DNA of 64,000 bases. Origin: Promethearchaeota archaeon (lineage in GTDB: Archaea; Asgardarchaeota; Lokiarchaeia; Sigyniarchaeales; SOKP01). Positions 26,166-34,931 of the stretch are shown here, piece by piece; within the stretch, counting starts at the first letter, position 1, and each line of letters opens with the position of its first letter. The translations under genes and the position numbers were made by a program. The notes under the pieces were generated by a model. That model saw nothing but the letters and a program-made list of their open reading frames with translations. It was not told where the DNA came from and ran no database searches. Location: the NCBI GenBank assembly GCA_019057865.1, contig JAHLWP010000005.1, positions 62,001 to 126,000 of the forward strand, in the 5' to 3' direction.

Positions 26166-29100
26166 TACCTCTTAATACCCCCTGATGTCAATTTTAATGA
26201 TTGAATTTCTTTAAGCAATTTATCTTTAATATTTAGAATCTGATCAAAATCACTATTAGGGACTGAATGACTAACTCTCAAAATATCATTTATAACCTCA
26301 AAGTTCTTTATATCCTCGATAAAAAAGCCTTGTTTTAAAAGTTCTTTTGTTTCATCATTCAGCAAAAGAATTAATTTTATTTGTCCTAGCAATTTTTTAA
26401 TATCGGTATAATTATCAATATTATCAAATGCGTTTTGAATAAGAAAGCCTTCTCTAATTAGTCTTGATATAAAAAGTATTAATCTCTGTTCTTCTGGTAA
26501 ATTTTCTTCTCCAATTAATTGAGTGATATTTTTTAAATCAACCTCTTTTGACAATATTTCATTAACACGATTTCTACATCCAAACCAATCAATATCAATC
26601 TCAGGCCAATCAATATCTCGCTCATAATACCATTCTGAGATGTAATCAGGATAATTGGAATATGAATCAAGCCAGTTTATTGCGGGATAATGTTTTGAAT
26701 AAGCTAAGTTTGCATCTAAAGCCCAGTACGCTTGGACAAAACGCTTAGTAGTTGCAGTTACTGGTTCGCTAAAATCTCCTGCAGGAGGAGATACAGAACC
26801 AATTATTGTTAAAGAGCCTAAATTGTCTTTTCCCGAAGCACTGTTTCCAATGGTTTTTACAACACCTGCTCTTTCATAAAAACTTGATAATTTAGAAGGT
26901 AAGTATGCAGGATAACCTTCTTCTGCTGGCATTTCTTCTAATAATCCTGAAATTTCTCTTAATGATTCTGCCCATCTTGAAGTACTATCTGCCAAAACAG
27001 CAACATTATATCCCATATCTCTGTAATATTCTGCCATTGTGACTCCAGAAAAAATACTTGCTTCACGAGCGGATACTGGCATATTAGAAGTATTAGCTAT
27101 AAGTATTATTCGCTCTAATAGAGGACGTCCACTTTTTGGATCAATTATTTTAGTAAATTCTTTTAAAACATCAGCCATTTCATTACCTCTTTCTCCACAT
27201 CCGACAAACACTATTACATCCGCATTACACCATTTAGCTAAAGACTGTTGAATTACTGTGTTATGCAATATAAAGGGTGTGATTCCTCCTATAAAATTAT
27301 GTAATCCCTCAACAGTTAAATCATATACATCTATTTCTTTATTTAAAGCCTCAATTTTAACTACTTTATCAAAATATACATTCTTGCATGTTTCTATTAA
27401 ATTTTTAATATGACATAATATTTCATTATCAAATTTTTGCTTATTTTTTATTACTAGATTATATATTCTACTAAGCATTGTGAGTGATATTTTTTCGTCG
27501 GATTCAATATAATTCCGAAGTCTTATCCCCTCTACTTTTCTAAATAAATTATAACCCTCACTATCTTTTCCCTGTGATTTCAATGTGATTAACACTTGTT
27601 TATCCACGGGGATTATATCTAATCCATCAAAATGATTTATATTTTTATCAGAATATTCATACAATGGTTTAATTTTATCATATATATACACATCTTCATT
27701 TTGCATAATATTTGCTAATTTTTCTGAATGTTTTCCTTCAATATAAAAATAATATGAATTGTTCCTTTTTTTCACCCTATATAGTATTCCAAGTCTTGAA
27801 TGTAAATAACTAAGATCACTATATAATTTCTTACTGACTGTTGAAAATCCAACAGTGTACTTATGAAACCATCCATCTCCGGCAAAATAACCATTAAAAA
27901 AATGAATTAAAATATTTTCTGGCGATTTTAATAAACAGTTTGGGATAGATATTTTGTAAGTTTTATTTTCTTTTGGAATTCCTAGGAAATATAGGAATTT
28001 AACTAGTGTTGTATTCGATATTCTCATATATGGAGTCTTGTCTTCATCTTTACCGTATTTAGCTGTTAAATCAAATATCCTCTTTGATAATAACTTAAAT
28101 CTTTCTAGTATCTGTTTCGAATTATTATAAAGATAAACCCCACCATATTCTCCCTTTATATGACCATCAGCTGTGAATAACCCTAACCATTCAGCCAATT
28201 CTTTTGTTATCTTTCTTGGAAATTTAAAAGATTTTGATTGTCTTTCAGATTTTAAAAGCCTAACATCAATTGGGGGAATTCTAGCTAGTTTAGTTAATTT
28301 TTGTAGAAATTGCAAAGTAGGTTTATTTTTTCTTTGATAATACCATCTTAAGACATCATAAGACATTTCAAGTTTTTCTGCTAATTCTTTTAGAGTCATT
28401 TTATTTTTCAATAAATTAAGGACACAAACCATTTGATTTAGAGCTTTTTTGTCGACCACACGAAGCGAAATATCAAAATCATATGGATTTAATACTATTT
28501 CATGCCCAACTATATTAATCTTTCTTGGAACGGTAATAAAATCTCCAATTTTTATACTTTTTGATTCCACTCCTTGAATTTTTTTACCATTAAAAGCAAA
28601 TAATTTATGAACTGGAGTTATCTCTATTTTTCTACCTGTCCTTGTTGTTATTCTCACTAGTTTATCAGTTTTGCCCCGATATATATGTGTGGCACTCCTT
28701 TTTTCAAAATTTATCCCGTTAAATGATAAAATGTCAATTTTTTTTCTCAATCTGATAAGGGTTTCTTCTTTATTATCTAACTCAATTATACTATCTTGTT
28801 TGCAATATCTTTTGAAAAGTTCCTTTATTTCTACAATCCCCCCATTAGATATAAGTATTGGTGTTTCTCCTGTAATACACTTTCCTGTTCCAAAACCTCC
28901 AGGCACAGCAACAGTACCACCCATTGCTATAGGAAACAATAAATCAATAGTTCTTATTCCTGTGTATAATGGTTGGTTGGGAGAAATTCTATTCAAATAA
29001 GGTCTATTTGTAGTTACTGGCCATTTCTGCATCATGTTTAATGCTACTTCATTCTTCCCATTCTTTAACCTGTAAATTTCATCAATGATAGTACAGTCCC

Positions 29101-29632
29101 CCTCATCTACTATATATGATAGAATACCAGAATGTCGAGGAGGAATCATTATTTTATGTTCAATTAATGGTGTTTCTTGTACAGTACCAACAACATCTCC
29201 ACCAGATAATTTCTCATTTAATTTACTTGTTGGTATAAAATGCCATTTTTTTTTCCTCGATAATGAAGGAATTTCAATACCTCTCTCCATAAAACCTAGA
29301 CCCTTTGAATTTATGAATATTTCTTTCAGTGGTCTTTGAATTCCATCAAAAATATTTGACAGTAGGCCAGGAGCTAATTCCATAGATAGTGGTTCATGAA
29401 GATTTATAACTTTTTCAAATAACTTTAAATTATATAAATTTTCAAAACATTGAGCAACAACATGATCTGAATGAATATGTATCACTTCACCGATAATACC
29501 ATGCGAAGCAATTTTTATTAAGTCATGAAGTTTTATTTGATGCTCCAATCCTTTTATTTCAATTAATGAACCATTGATCGCAGATATATAACCTATATCA
29601 CTATTCTTTAAATTTTTGTTAGATTCTGTCAT
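26165..29632 (-). CDS. atpA: A-type ATP synthase catalytic subunit A, interrupted by an intein
   Basis: A 1155-residue precursor. Residues 1-251 and 792-1155 together make a 615-residue catalytic A subunit, near normal length. The P-loop PGGFGTGK ends at Lys251 and its Thr is residue 792, so the intein splits the nucleotide-binding loop and must be spliced out for activity. C-extein hallmarks are CGERGNEMADVL, NTSNMPVSAREAS and ADSTSRWAESLREISGLLEEMPAEEGYP. The start overlaps atpE by 14 nt and the end overlaps atpB. Both extein frames are intact. Confidence 0.96.
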   Translation of the reverse strand: MTESNKNLKNSDIGYISAINGSLIEIKGLEHQIKLHDLIKIASHGIIGEVIHIHSDHVVAQCFENLYNLKLFEKVINLHEPLSMELAPGLLSNIFDGIQRPLKEIFINSKGLGFMERGIEIPSLSRKKKWHFIPTSKLNEKLSGGDVVGTVQETPLIEHKIMIPPRHSGILSYIVDEGDCTIIDEIYRLKNGKNEVALNMMQKWPVTTNRPYLNRISPNQPLYTGIRTIDLLFPIAMGGTVAVPGGFGTGKCITGETPILISNGGIVEIKELFKRYCKQDSIIELDNKEETLIRLRKKIDILSFNGINFEKRSATHIYRGKTDKLVRITTRTGRKIEITPVHKLFAFNGKKIQGVESKSIKIGDFITVPRKINIVGHEIVLNPYDFDISLRVVDKKALNQMVCVLNLLKNKMTLKELAEKLEMSYDVLRWYYQRKNKPTLQFLQKLTKLARIPPIDVRLLKSERQSKSFKFPRKITKELAEWLGLFTADGHIKGEYGGVYLYNNSKQILERFKLLSKRIFDLTAKYGKDEDKTPYMRISNTTLVKFLYFLGIPKENKTYKISIPNCLLKSPENILIHFFNGYFAGDGWFHKYTVGFSTVSKKLYSDLSYLHSRLGILYRVKKRNNSYYFYIEGKHSEKLANIMQNEDVYIYDKIKPLYEYSDKNINHFDGLDIIPVDKQVLITLKSQGKDSEGYNLFRKVEGIRLRNYIESDEKISLTMLSRIYNLVIKNKQKFDNEILCHIKNLIETCKNVYFDKVVKIEALNKEIDVYDLTVEGLHNFIGGITPFILHNTVIQQSLAKWCNADVIVFVGCGERGNEMADVLKEFTKIIDPKSGRPLLERIILIANTSNMPVSAREASIFSGVTMAEYYRDMGYNVAVLADSTSRWAESLREISGLLEEMPAEEGYPAYLPSKLSSFYERAGVVKTIGNSASGKDNLGSLTIIGSVSPPAGDFSEPVTATTKRFVQAYWALDANLAYSKHYPAINWLDSYSNYPDYISEWYYERDIDWPEIDIDWFGCRNRVNEILSKEVDLKNITQLIGEENLPEEQRLILFISRLIREGFLIQNAFDNIDNYTDIKKLLGQIKLILLLNDETKELLKQGFFIEDIKNFEVINDILRVSHSVPNSDFDQILNIKDKLLKEIQSLKLTSGGIKR
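27260..28879 (-). mobile_element. AtpA (VMA) intein with LAGLIDADG homing endonuclease
   Basis: 540 residues in frame inside atpA (precursor 252-791). Splicing residues are complete: Cys1 in CITGETPILI, block B ITRTGRKIEITPVH, and the C-terminal HN before Thr+1. The central part has two dodecapeptide motifs, LGLFTADGHI and FNGYFAGDGW, each with an acidic residue, so the endonuclease may be active. An HTH-like region (LKELAEKLEMSYDVLRWYYQRKNKP) precedes it. The insertion point, between Lys and Thr of the P-loop, is the VMA-b site known from Pyrococcus and Thermoplasma. Confidence 0.93.
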
Positions 29633-30341
29633 ATTCTCTTAAAAATTCATCAATATCAAGTTTTTTCTTTTGAATAAATTGCTCAAAATCTTTTTCTAAG
29701 TTTTTAACCTCAGATTCGCTGAAAACTCTTGAAAATTCTATTTCAATTAGAGAAGATTTTTTACTAATTAAATTATCAATTGAATAATCATAAAGAATAT
29801 CTTCATTTGGATTGATTACCTTGAACCCTCCAATAAAATCAGTAGTAGTTTTTGTAATCCCTACTTCATTCTTAAATATGTCCTCTATTTTAGCAAAATT
29901 TTCATTAAAATAATTAAAATCTGTGTTATTTAATAATATAGTAACTCTTGGTGGTTTATCGATAATAGGACTAACTTCTTTAATTAATAGAATTAAAGAA
30001 GTAATATAATAAGAGTACTCTTTATCTATTTTTTCTTTTATTAAGTTTTTCAAACTAATTTTTAATTCTTTGATTAATCTTTTCTTTAGATTTAAAATAC
30101 TTTCTTTTATATTTAAAAGTGTTTGGGATAATGCATTGTTTAAAAATTGATTATGTGTTTCAATAAATTGATCCCTTAATCTTTTAGAACTCTCAATATT
30201 TCTCTCAATATGTCTTTTTTTAATCTCTGCCTTTTGTAAAAGCATTTTCTGATTTATATCTTTAATTTCCTGTTGAGCTTTATTAATTAAATATAAACCT
30301 AATTTGCCAAATTGTTCTTTTAGTTCCTTATCTTCTGAAAT
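29619..30341 (-). CDS. atpE: A-type ATP synthase subunit E, probable AUU start
   Basis: Peripheral stalk subunit: a long N-terminal helix followed by a small alpha/beta domain (from about residue 135) with IGGFKVINPNEDILYDYSIDNLI, as in the family. The first ATG (30245) would leave a 110-bp gap after atpF in an otherwise overlapping operon. The frame is open to a TAA at 30345-30347, the intervening 32 codons read as amphipathic helix (SEDKELKEQFGKLG...), and ATT 30341 is the first usable codon. The alternative is initiation at ATG 30245 (208 residues, a usual family length). Confidence 0.75.
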   Translation of the reverse strand: MSEDKELKEQFGKLGLYLINKAQQEIKDINQKMLLQKAEIKKRHIERNIESSKRLRDQFIETHNQFLNNALSQTLLNIKESILNLKKRLIKELKISLKNLIKEKIDKEYSYYITSLILLIKEVSPIIDKPPRVTILLNNTDFNYFNENFAKIEDIFKNEVGITKTTTDFIGGFKVINPNEDILYDYSIDNLISKKSSLIEIEFSRVFSESEVKNLEKDFEQFIQKKKLDIDEFLREYDRI

Positions 30342-30355
30342 TTTTTATCATCTAT

Positions 30356-30676
30356 TTAAGATATTAATTTTCCTATAATTTTAAGAATTTTATTTAATAG
30401 AACATCTTCTTTTTCAATATTGGTTTCAAATAAATCTGGAAGGAAAAAAATAAATGGTCTTCGATTGTTTAATTTAAAATCAATTAAAAATTCAGTAACA
30501 TCACCTGGTAAGTCAATTGCTATAATGATCATCCCTATAGTAGGCTTTTTTATTAAATCATTAAATAATTGCATAAAATCATTAGCATTTTCGACAGTGG
30601 TCCCTTCAATTCCTAAGAGACCTAGCATTAATACGATCTCATCGTAACCTAGTACATGAATTTTCTGATCAACCAT
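30356..30676 (-). CDS. atpF: A-type ATP synthase subunit F
   Basis: 106 residues of the small central-stalk subunit with a CheY-like fold. It starts VDQKIHVLGYDEIVLMLGLLGIEG, the usual GDxDxVxGFxLaGi-type opening, and ends with an alternating beta/alpha pattern. The ATG at 30676 overlaps the TGA of the preceding gene; a TTG one codon earlier is possible. Position between the G/H-like and E genes supports the call. Confidence 0.82.
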   Translation of the reverse strand: MVDQKIHVLGYDEIVLMLGLLGIEGTTVENANDFMQLFNDLIKKPTIGMIIIAIDLPGDVTEFLIDFKLNNRRPFIFFLPDLFETNIEKEDVLLNKILKIIGKLIS

Positions 30677-30981
30677 CAAAATCCTATCTTATCATTAATT
30701 AGATTTAATAATTTTTCATTATGCTTTTTAAATTTTATTTCAATATTATTGATAATTTTTCCCAATTCATCCTCGAGATTTTTGATTTCTTCTTTTACTG
30801 CTTCGGATAGATTTTTTAATGATGAATTGATAATTTCTCTTTTACTCTTCAATGATAATTCAATTTGCTTCTCTTGTTCTTCAGTTAAGATCTGAATTTC
30901 TTTTAAGCTTTCTTGTTTAGCTTTTTCAATTAAATTCTTGTAAATTTTCTCTATTTCCTCTGTCCATTTAAATATTTCCAT
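30676..30981 (-). CDS. A-type ATP synthase subunit G/H-like (peripheral stalk)
   Basis: 101 residues, predicted as one continuous helix rich in Glu and Lys (EKAKQESLKEIQILTEEQEKQIELSLKSKREI), as expected for the stalk partner of subunit E. Sequence alone is weak, since any coiled coil looks alike. The position inside the ATPase operon, with 14-nt overlap to atpC and direct overlap to atpF, makes the assignment likely. Confidence 0.72.
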   Translation of the reverse strand: MEIFKWTEEIEKIYKNLIEKAKQESLKEIQILTEEQEKQIELSLKSKREIINSSLKNLSEAVKEEIKNLEDELGKIINNIEIKFKKHNEKLLNLINDKIGF

Positions 30982-32053
30982 ATCTATCTTCTAATATCTC
31001 ATACTTACCATGTAATAATTTAATAATATTAGGCATTATATCAAAAATTATTTCTTTTTCTTTTTTTAATATTAATTCTAATATCCTATATATAGTCAAA
31101 TAACTAATATTATCAATCTTTACTTGGAATTTCTTAAAATAATAATTTTGGTATAACCCTTCAAGCGACCATTTTAAATGCCTTTCTTTCAACACTATTG
31201 GTATAAAAAGTATTTTTAATTCATCAATTTTTCTTAAATATTCTTCAAGCTTTACAAAAAATTCATTAGCGTTTTTTGAATTTAATAAAATTTTAATTTT
31301 CTCTTCATTAAGAAATAAATAATTCTCTATCAAAAATTGTGATAATAAGTTTTTATCTATTTTATTTCTAATGCCCCTATAAATCATATTTAGATTATAA
31401 ATTTCAGTTTTATAATCAATAAAAAGAGTTATCATCGCTTTTTCTTGTTTTTTGTAAATTATTTTGCTTTTTATTAAATCTTCATAGTATAACCGGTCTA
31501 AAAAGGCTTCTAAAACAAAAATTTCATCGTTTTTTCTAAAATAGAGAATTCCCTCTCGTATAGCCCTATAATATTTCGTATTCTTAAAAAAAAATTGAAT
31601 CTCATCTAAGGAGGTCATTTCGAGCAAATCATTTATAAAATCAGTTTTTTCTAAATAATCTTCAACTAAAAAATTGATATTTTTTTCTTTATCTCTTCTA
31701 CTCTTTCCAATTATCGATCCAATAATAATTTCTAAAATATTTTTAATCTCATACTTTAAAAGAAAAGCTTTTAAAAACTTTCTCATATGTTCAGGTGAAT
31801 AGTATAAAATTCTCCCAATTAATTTGATATAAATATGAAACAAAGCTTTTTCAATGTCTGAGATAGTTTCTTTTGTTATATTGATATCCGGGTAATAAGG
31901 TTTAATATAATCTATAAAATCTTTAATTTTATTTATTTCCCTTAATTTTCTTAATGAGTTATCATCCATTATTAATTGTTTTAATAATGTTATTTTAACA
32001 AAAAGATACTCATAGGTCGATAAAAATCGTATAACACTCGTAAAGAACACCAA
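30968..32053 (-). CDS. atpC: A-type ATP synthase subunit C
   Basis: 361 residues, all-helical, linking the central shaft to the membrane ring. The N-terminus (STYEYLFVKITLLKQLI) fits the YxYxxxRvrxxxxxLL opening of the family, and NILEIIIGSIIGKSRRDKE corresponds to the conserved central helix. Overall similarity is low and the assignment relies on operon position and fold pattern. A second ATG at 31969 would remove the conserved opening, so I keep 32053. The gap to atpK is 25 bp. Confidence 0.75.
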   Translation of the reverse strand: MVFFTSVIRFLSTYEYLFVKITLLKQLIMDDNSLRKLREINKIKDFIDYIKPYYPDINITKETISDIEKALFHIYIKLIGRILYYSPEHMRKFLKAFLLKYEIKNILEIIIGSIIGKSRRDKEKNINFLVEDYLEKTDFINDLLEMTSLDEIQFFFKNTKYYRAIREGILYFRKNDEIFVLEAFLDRLYYEDLIKSKIIYKKQEKAMITLFIDYKTEIYNLNMIYRGIRNKIDKNLLSQFLIENYLFLNEEKIKILLNSKNANEFFVKLEEYLRKIDELKILFIPIVLKERHLKWSLEGLYQNYYFKKFQVKIDNISYLTIYRILELILKKEKEIIFDIMPNIIKLLHGKYEILEDRYGNI

Positions 32054-32078
32054 AAATAAATTGATAAAACACTCTATA

Positions 32079-32459
32079 TTAAACGGGGGGGCTTGGAATT
32101 TTGGTCCATAATAGTATAGCTACAATTAGTCCATAAACTGCTAATGCTTCTGCTAATGCCACGACTAAAAAAGCTTTAAAAAAGGATTCTTCACGTTCTG
32201 CAAGTGATGATATTGCTGCAGTACCTACTGTTTTTATTGCCCACGCACTTCCTATAACTGAGAAACCAACCGAAAGTGCTGCCGAGAGAGCTAAAGCGAT
32301 AGTAGTCGGAGAGTTAAAGTATTCAATTGGTTCAGCTTGAGCAGAAGCAAATGATATCAATCCATCAACAGAAAAGAATACAGTTAATACTAGTATTATT
32401 TGAAACAAGCCAAGTAATAAGTAAAATTTTTTTTTACTATTCATTTTATTCACATTCAC
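32079..32459 (-). CDS. atpK: A-type ATP synthase subunit K (proteolipid c-ring)
   Basis: 126 residues with three hydrophobic helices. The first (about 12-38) resembles a signal or extra transmembrane helix. The last two form the classic c-hairpin (TTIALALSAALSVGFSVIGSAWAIKTVG...ISSLAERE...AFLVVALAEALAVYGLIVAILL). The ion-binding Glu is in ALAEALAVYG. It starts at GTG 32459; ATG 32444 is an alternative. It is the first gene of the ATPase operon. Confidence 0.9.
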   Translation of the reverse strand: MNVNKMNSKKKFYLLLGLFQIILVLTVFFSVDGLISFASAQAEPIEYFNSPTTIALALSAALSVGFSVIGSAWAIKTVGTAAISSLAEREESFFKAFLVVALAEALAVYGLIVAILLWTKIPSPPV

Positions 32460-32565
32460 TAATTTATGTAGTAAAATTAAATATCTTATAGAAAAAAAGG
32501 AAATCTTGCGTAAAAAGATTTCGAGATTTTTTATTATTAATTTAATTAATAAAAAGCTGAATAAT

Positions 32566-33204
32566 TTATTGATAAAGCAAGACTCTTATTAAATCTGTGA
32601 GAAAATGAATTCTATCTGCTAGCTGTTCAAGTAAAACGATACTATCACGAATTCTGAGGAGATTCCTTATATCTAAATCCTCATTAGAGTATAAATATTC
32701 AAGGAATTGCCTATAAATCGTATCAATTTCATTTTCAATTTCATGTATTTTAGTAGTGTTATCAAACACTGCTTCACGCTTATCTCTTAAGTTTTTTATC
32801 GTTGTTTTTAAAACAGCTGCCATTTCAATTATTTTATTAATCAATTTATTATATCTTTTCTTAATTTCTTTATCTAGTTTCCCATCAAATTTAATTTTAG
32901 GAAGCATATCAACAAATTCAAGAGGGTAGTTAATCAAATTGTCCATTCTTAAGACTAAAGTCATATAATCTCCGACCCCTTGAGCTTCTGCCTCTGAAAA
33001 TTCTTTAATTAATTGAATTTTAATTGAATCTCCATCTTCTTCAGATAATTGCATTTTATTTTTCTTTTTTTCTAAATTATCTTTATTAGACTCATAATCT
33101 TCCGCCCAAGTGGTAAAATATACTGCCATATCACTAATAACCGTATAAATTATTCTAGAATGCTCAATAAGCCTAGTTATGATTTCTTCTTTAATTTTAT
33201 TCAT
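32566..33204 (-). CDS. DUF47/PhoU-like protein
   Basis: 212 residues, all-helical, with the PhoU-related DUF47 pattern, including KIHEIENEIDTIYRQFLEYLYS and LLRIRDSIVLLEQLADRIHFLTDLIRVLL. Members usually regulate a neighbouring phosphate (Pit) transporter. No such transporter is present here; the adjacent genes are the ATPase proteolipid and two VIT-like membrane proteins. Regulatory link to these is only inferred from position. Confidence 0.75.
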   Translation of the reverse strand: MNKIKEEIITRLIEHSRIIYTVISDMAVYFTTWAEDYESNKDNLEKKKNKMQLSEEDGDSIKIQLIKEFSEAEAQGVGDYMTLVLRMDNLINYPLEFVDMLPKIKFDGKLDKEIKKRYNKLINKIIEMAAVLKTTIKNLRDKREAVFDNTTKIHEIENEIDTIYRQFLEYLYSNEDLDIRNLLRIRDSIVLLEQLADRIHFLTDLIRVLLYQ

Positions 33205-33373
33205 ATTATTATAGTATCAAGTTTTTTATTTTTAAATATAATATATAAAAGAAACATTAAAAAAAATAGTTTTTATTTCTGAATTATATTAAATTTATAT
33301 AGATAATATTATAATATTCTATTATAAAGGTTATAATACAATCTAATAACTTCTTCATAAAAGGTAAAAAAAA

Positions 33374-34096
33374 ATACTGTCTGAAATTAGAAAAAGGATT
33401 AATACTTATAACCAAATAACAAATTTCAGTGAAATTGCACGTAGATATTTTATTAATAATTTTTACGATGGGGCATTAACAGTTTTAGGAATCATCTTAG
33501 GATTCTTTGTGGTAGTGCTTAAAAACCCTCATCAACCTACTATTCCTTCTTTATACATTGCATTACCAGGACTTGGAACCTCAATATCAATGTTTATTTC
33601 AGGAGTATCTGGATCTTATCTTTCTGAGGGAGCTGAACTAAGTAAAAAGCGTGCTGATTTAAATATGGCAATGGGTATAATCGAAAGTGAGACTATAGAA
33701 GAAGATCTTGATATAAAAAAGCAAGAAGAGGAATTAAAAAAAGCAATGTTAAGTAAAGTAAAAATAAAAGTTAATAAAAGTGAAGGTAAAAAAAGAAGAG
33801 TAAAAAAAACAATTCATGAAAAAGCTCAGAATTTCGCAGGGAAATTTGTTGCTTTAGTAAATGGTTTTGCACCACTTTTAGGAGGTTTAATTCCTTTAAT
33901 TCCCTTTGTATTTGTAAATAATGCAAATTTCATGACATTTATTTATTCATTTATAATTATATTCTTGTGTATTGTTTTATTAGGAATATTTTTGGGAAGA
34001 ATTTCAAATGTATCGATTATAAAAAATATTCTACAAATGTTATTTGCCTTTATAGCTACAATGATTGTTGTTATAATTTTCTTGGGGATCTTTTAG
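33374..34096 (+). CDS. VIT1/CCC1-like membrane protein, copy 1, non-AUG start
   Basis: About 240 residues. The N-terminus reads SEIARRYFINNFYDGALTVLGIILGFF, aligned with SEIARR-type DGALT openings of the second copy, so translation must begin well before the first GTG (33509). The frame is open from a TAA at 33365-33367, and only ATA 33374 or CTG 33377 can start it; AAAGGT (33360-33365) lies 8 nt before the ATA. Roughly five transmembrane helices flank a charged cytoplasmic loop. VIT/CCC1 relatives move Fe2+ or Mn2+; transport here is inferred. Confidence 0.65.
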   Translation: MLSEIRKRINTYNQITNFSEIARRYFINNFYDGALTVLGIILGFFVVVLKNPHQPTIPSLYIALPGLGTSISMFISGVSGSYLSEGAELSKKRADLNMAMGIIESETIEEDLDIKKQEEELKKAMLSKVKIKVNKSEGKKRRVKKTIHEKAQNFAGKFVALVNGFAPLLGGLIPLIPFVFVNNANFMTFIYSFIIIFLCIVLLGIFLGRISNVSIIKNILQMLFAFIATMIVVIIFLGIF

Positions 34097-34220
34097 ATAC
34101 ATTAAATAGATTTTAATAATATTCGAATTTTTCGACTTTAACTTAATAATTATAATATGGAGAAGATTGAATTAAATGATTTTTAAAAATATATTCAAAA
34201 ATTGGTGAAAGTATTCAGAA

Positions 34221-34856
34221 ATGTCTGATTTGGGAGAAATTGCTAGAAGAAAATTTTTTAACAGTTGTTTTGATGGAGCTCTAACTTGTGCAGGTATCGT
34301 TAGCGGGTTTTTTATTATGTTCTTGAGTGAACCTACAAGAAATGTTCCTAATACAGTAATTATTACAGGATTTGCTACAGCACTAGCTATTGGAATAAGT
34401 GGTTTATGGGGTGCTTTTCTTTCTGAAGAAGCTGAACGTAAAAAGAAAATTACAGATATGAAAAAAGAGATGGCAATAATTGAGACTGATGATGAGGAAA
34501 CAATAGATCATTCAGAGAATAATATTAAAAAAACAAAAAAGAAGAAAAAGAAGAAAATAAAGCCTACTTTACTTGAAAGAGCAGAATATTTTGCTACAAT
34601 TGTAGCTTCTTTGGTTGATGGAGGTGCACCAGTTCTAGGATCTTCTCTTCCATTAGTTCCATTTTTCTTCGGTACAGTATTAACACCTATACATTTTATA
34701 ATCTCATATATTGTATTAGTAGGCTTGCTTGTATATCTAGGAGTTTTTCTAGGAAAAATATCCGGGGGAGGACGAGTTAGATATGCAATACATCTAGTTA
34801 CCGCTGGTGTCGTGACACTTATTGTATCTATATTACTAGGTAAAATTGCAGGATAA
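34221..34856 (+). CDS. VIT1/CCC1-like membrane protein, copy 2
   Basis: 211 residues with an ATG start. The first helix carries FDGALTCAGIVSGFF, then GISGLWGAFLSEEAERKKK, a lysine-rich cytoplasmic loop, and ERAEYFATIVASLVDGGAPVLGSSLPLVPFFFG. The acidic residues in the loop and helix starts resemble those of CCC1/VIT-type metal transporters. It is a diverged tandem duplicate of the preceding gene (same order of motifs, 125 bp apart), so the pair may form a heteromer. Confidence 0.72.
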   Translation: MSDLGEIARRKFFNSCFDGALTCAGIVSGFFIMFLSEPTRNVPNTVIITGFATALAIGISGLWGAFLSEEAERKKKITDMKKEMAIIETDDEETIDHSENNIKKTKKKKKKKIKPTLLERAEYFATIVASLVDGGAPVLGSSLPLVPFFFGTVLTPIHFIISYIVLVGLLVYLGVFLGKISGGGRVRYAIHLVTAGVVTLIVSILLGKIAG

Positions 34857-34931
34857 GTTTTATTCTATTATCAAAAATTTTATTTTCTGGATTTCATTTT
34901 TATATGTAAAAAAAACAAAGGAACAGATCAA

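Noticed and set aside
27260-28879. Interpretation of the atpA insertion as a fusion or assembly artefact
   Set aside because: Both splice junctions, block B and the HN-T end are intact and the extein frames join exactly at the P-loop, as expected for an intein.
28671-29000. Open frame of 109 codons on the plus strand opposite atpA
   Set aside because: It lies entirely antisense to the intein and P-loop coding sequence, which is conserved on the minus strand; no protein family fits.
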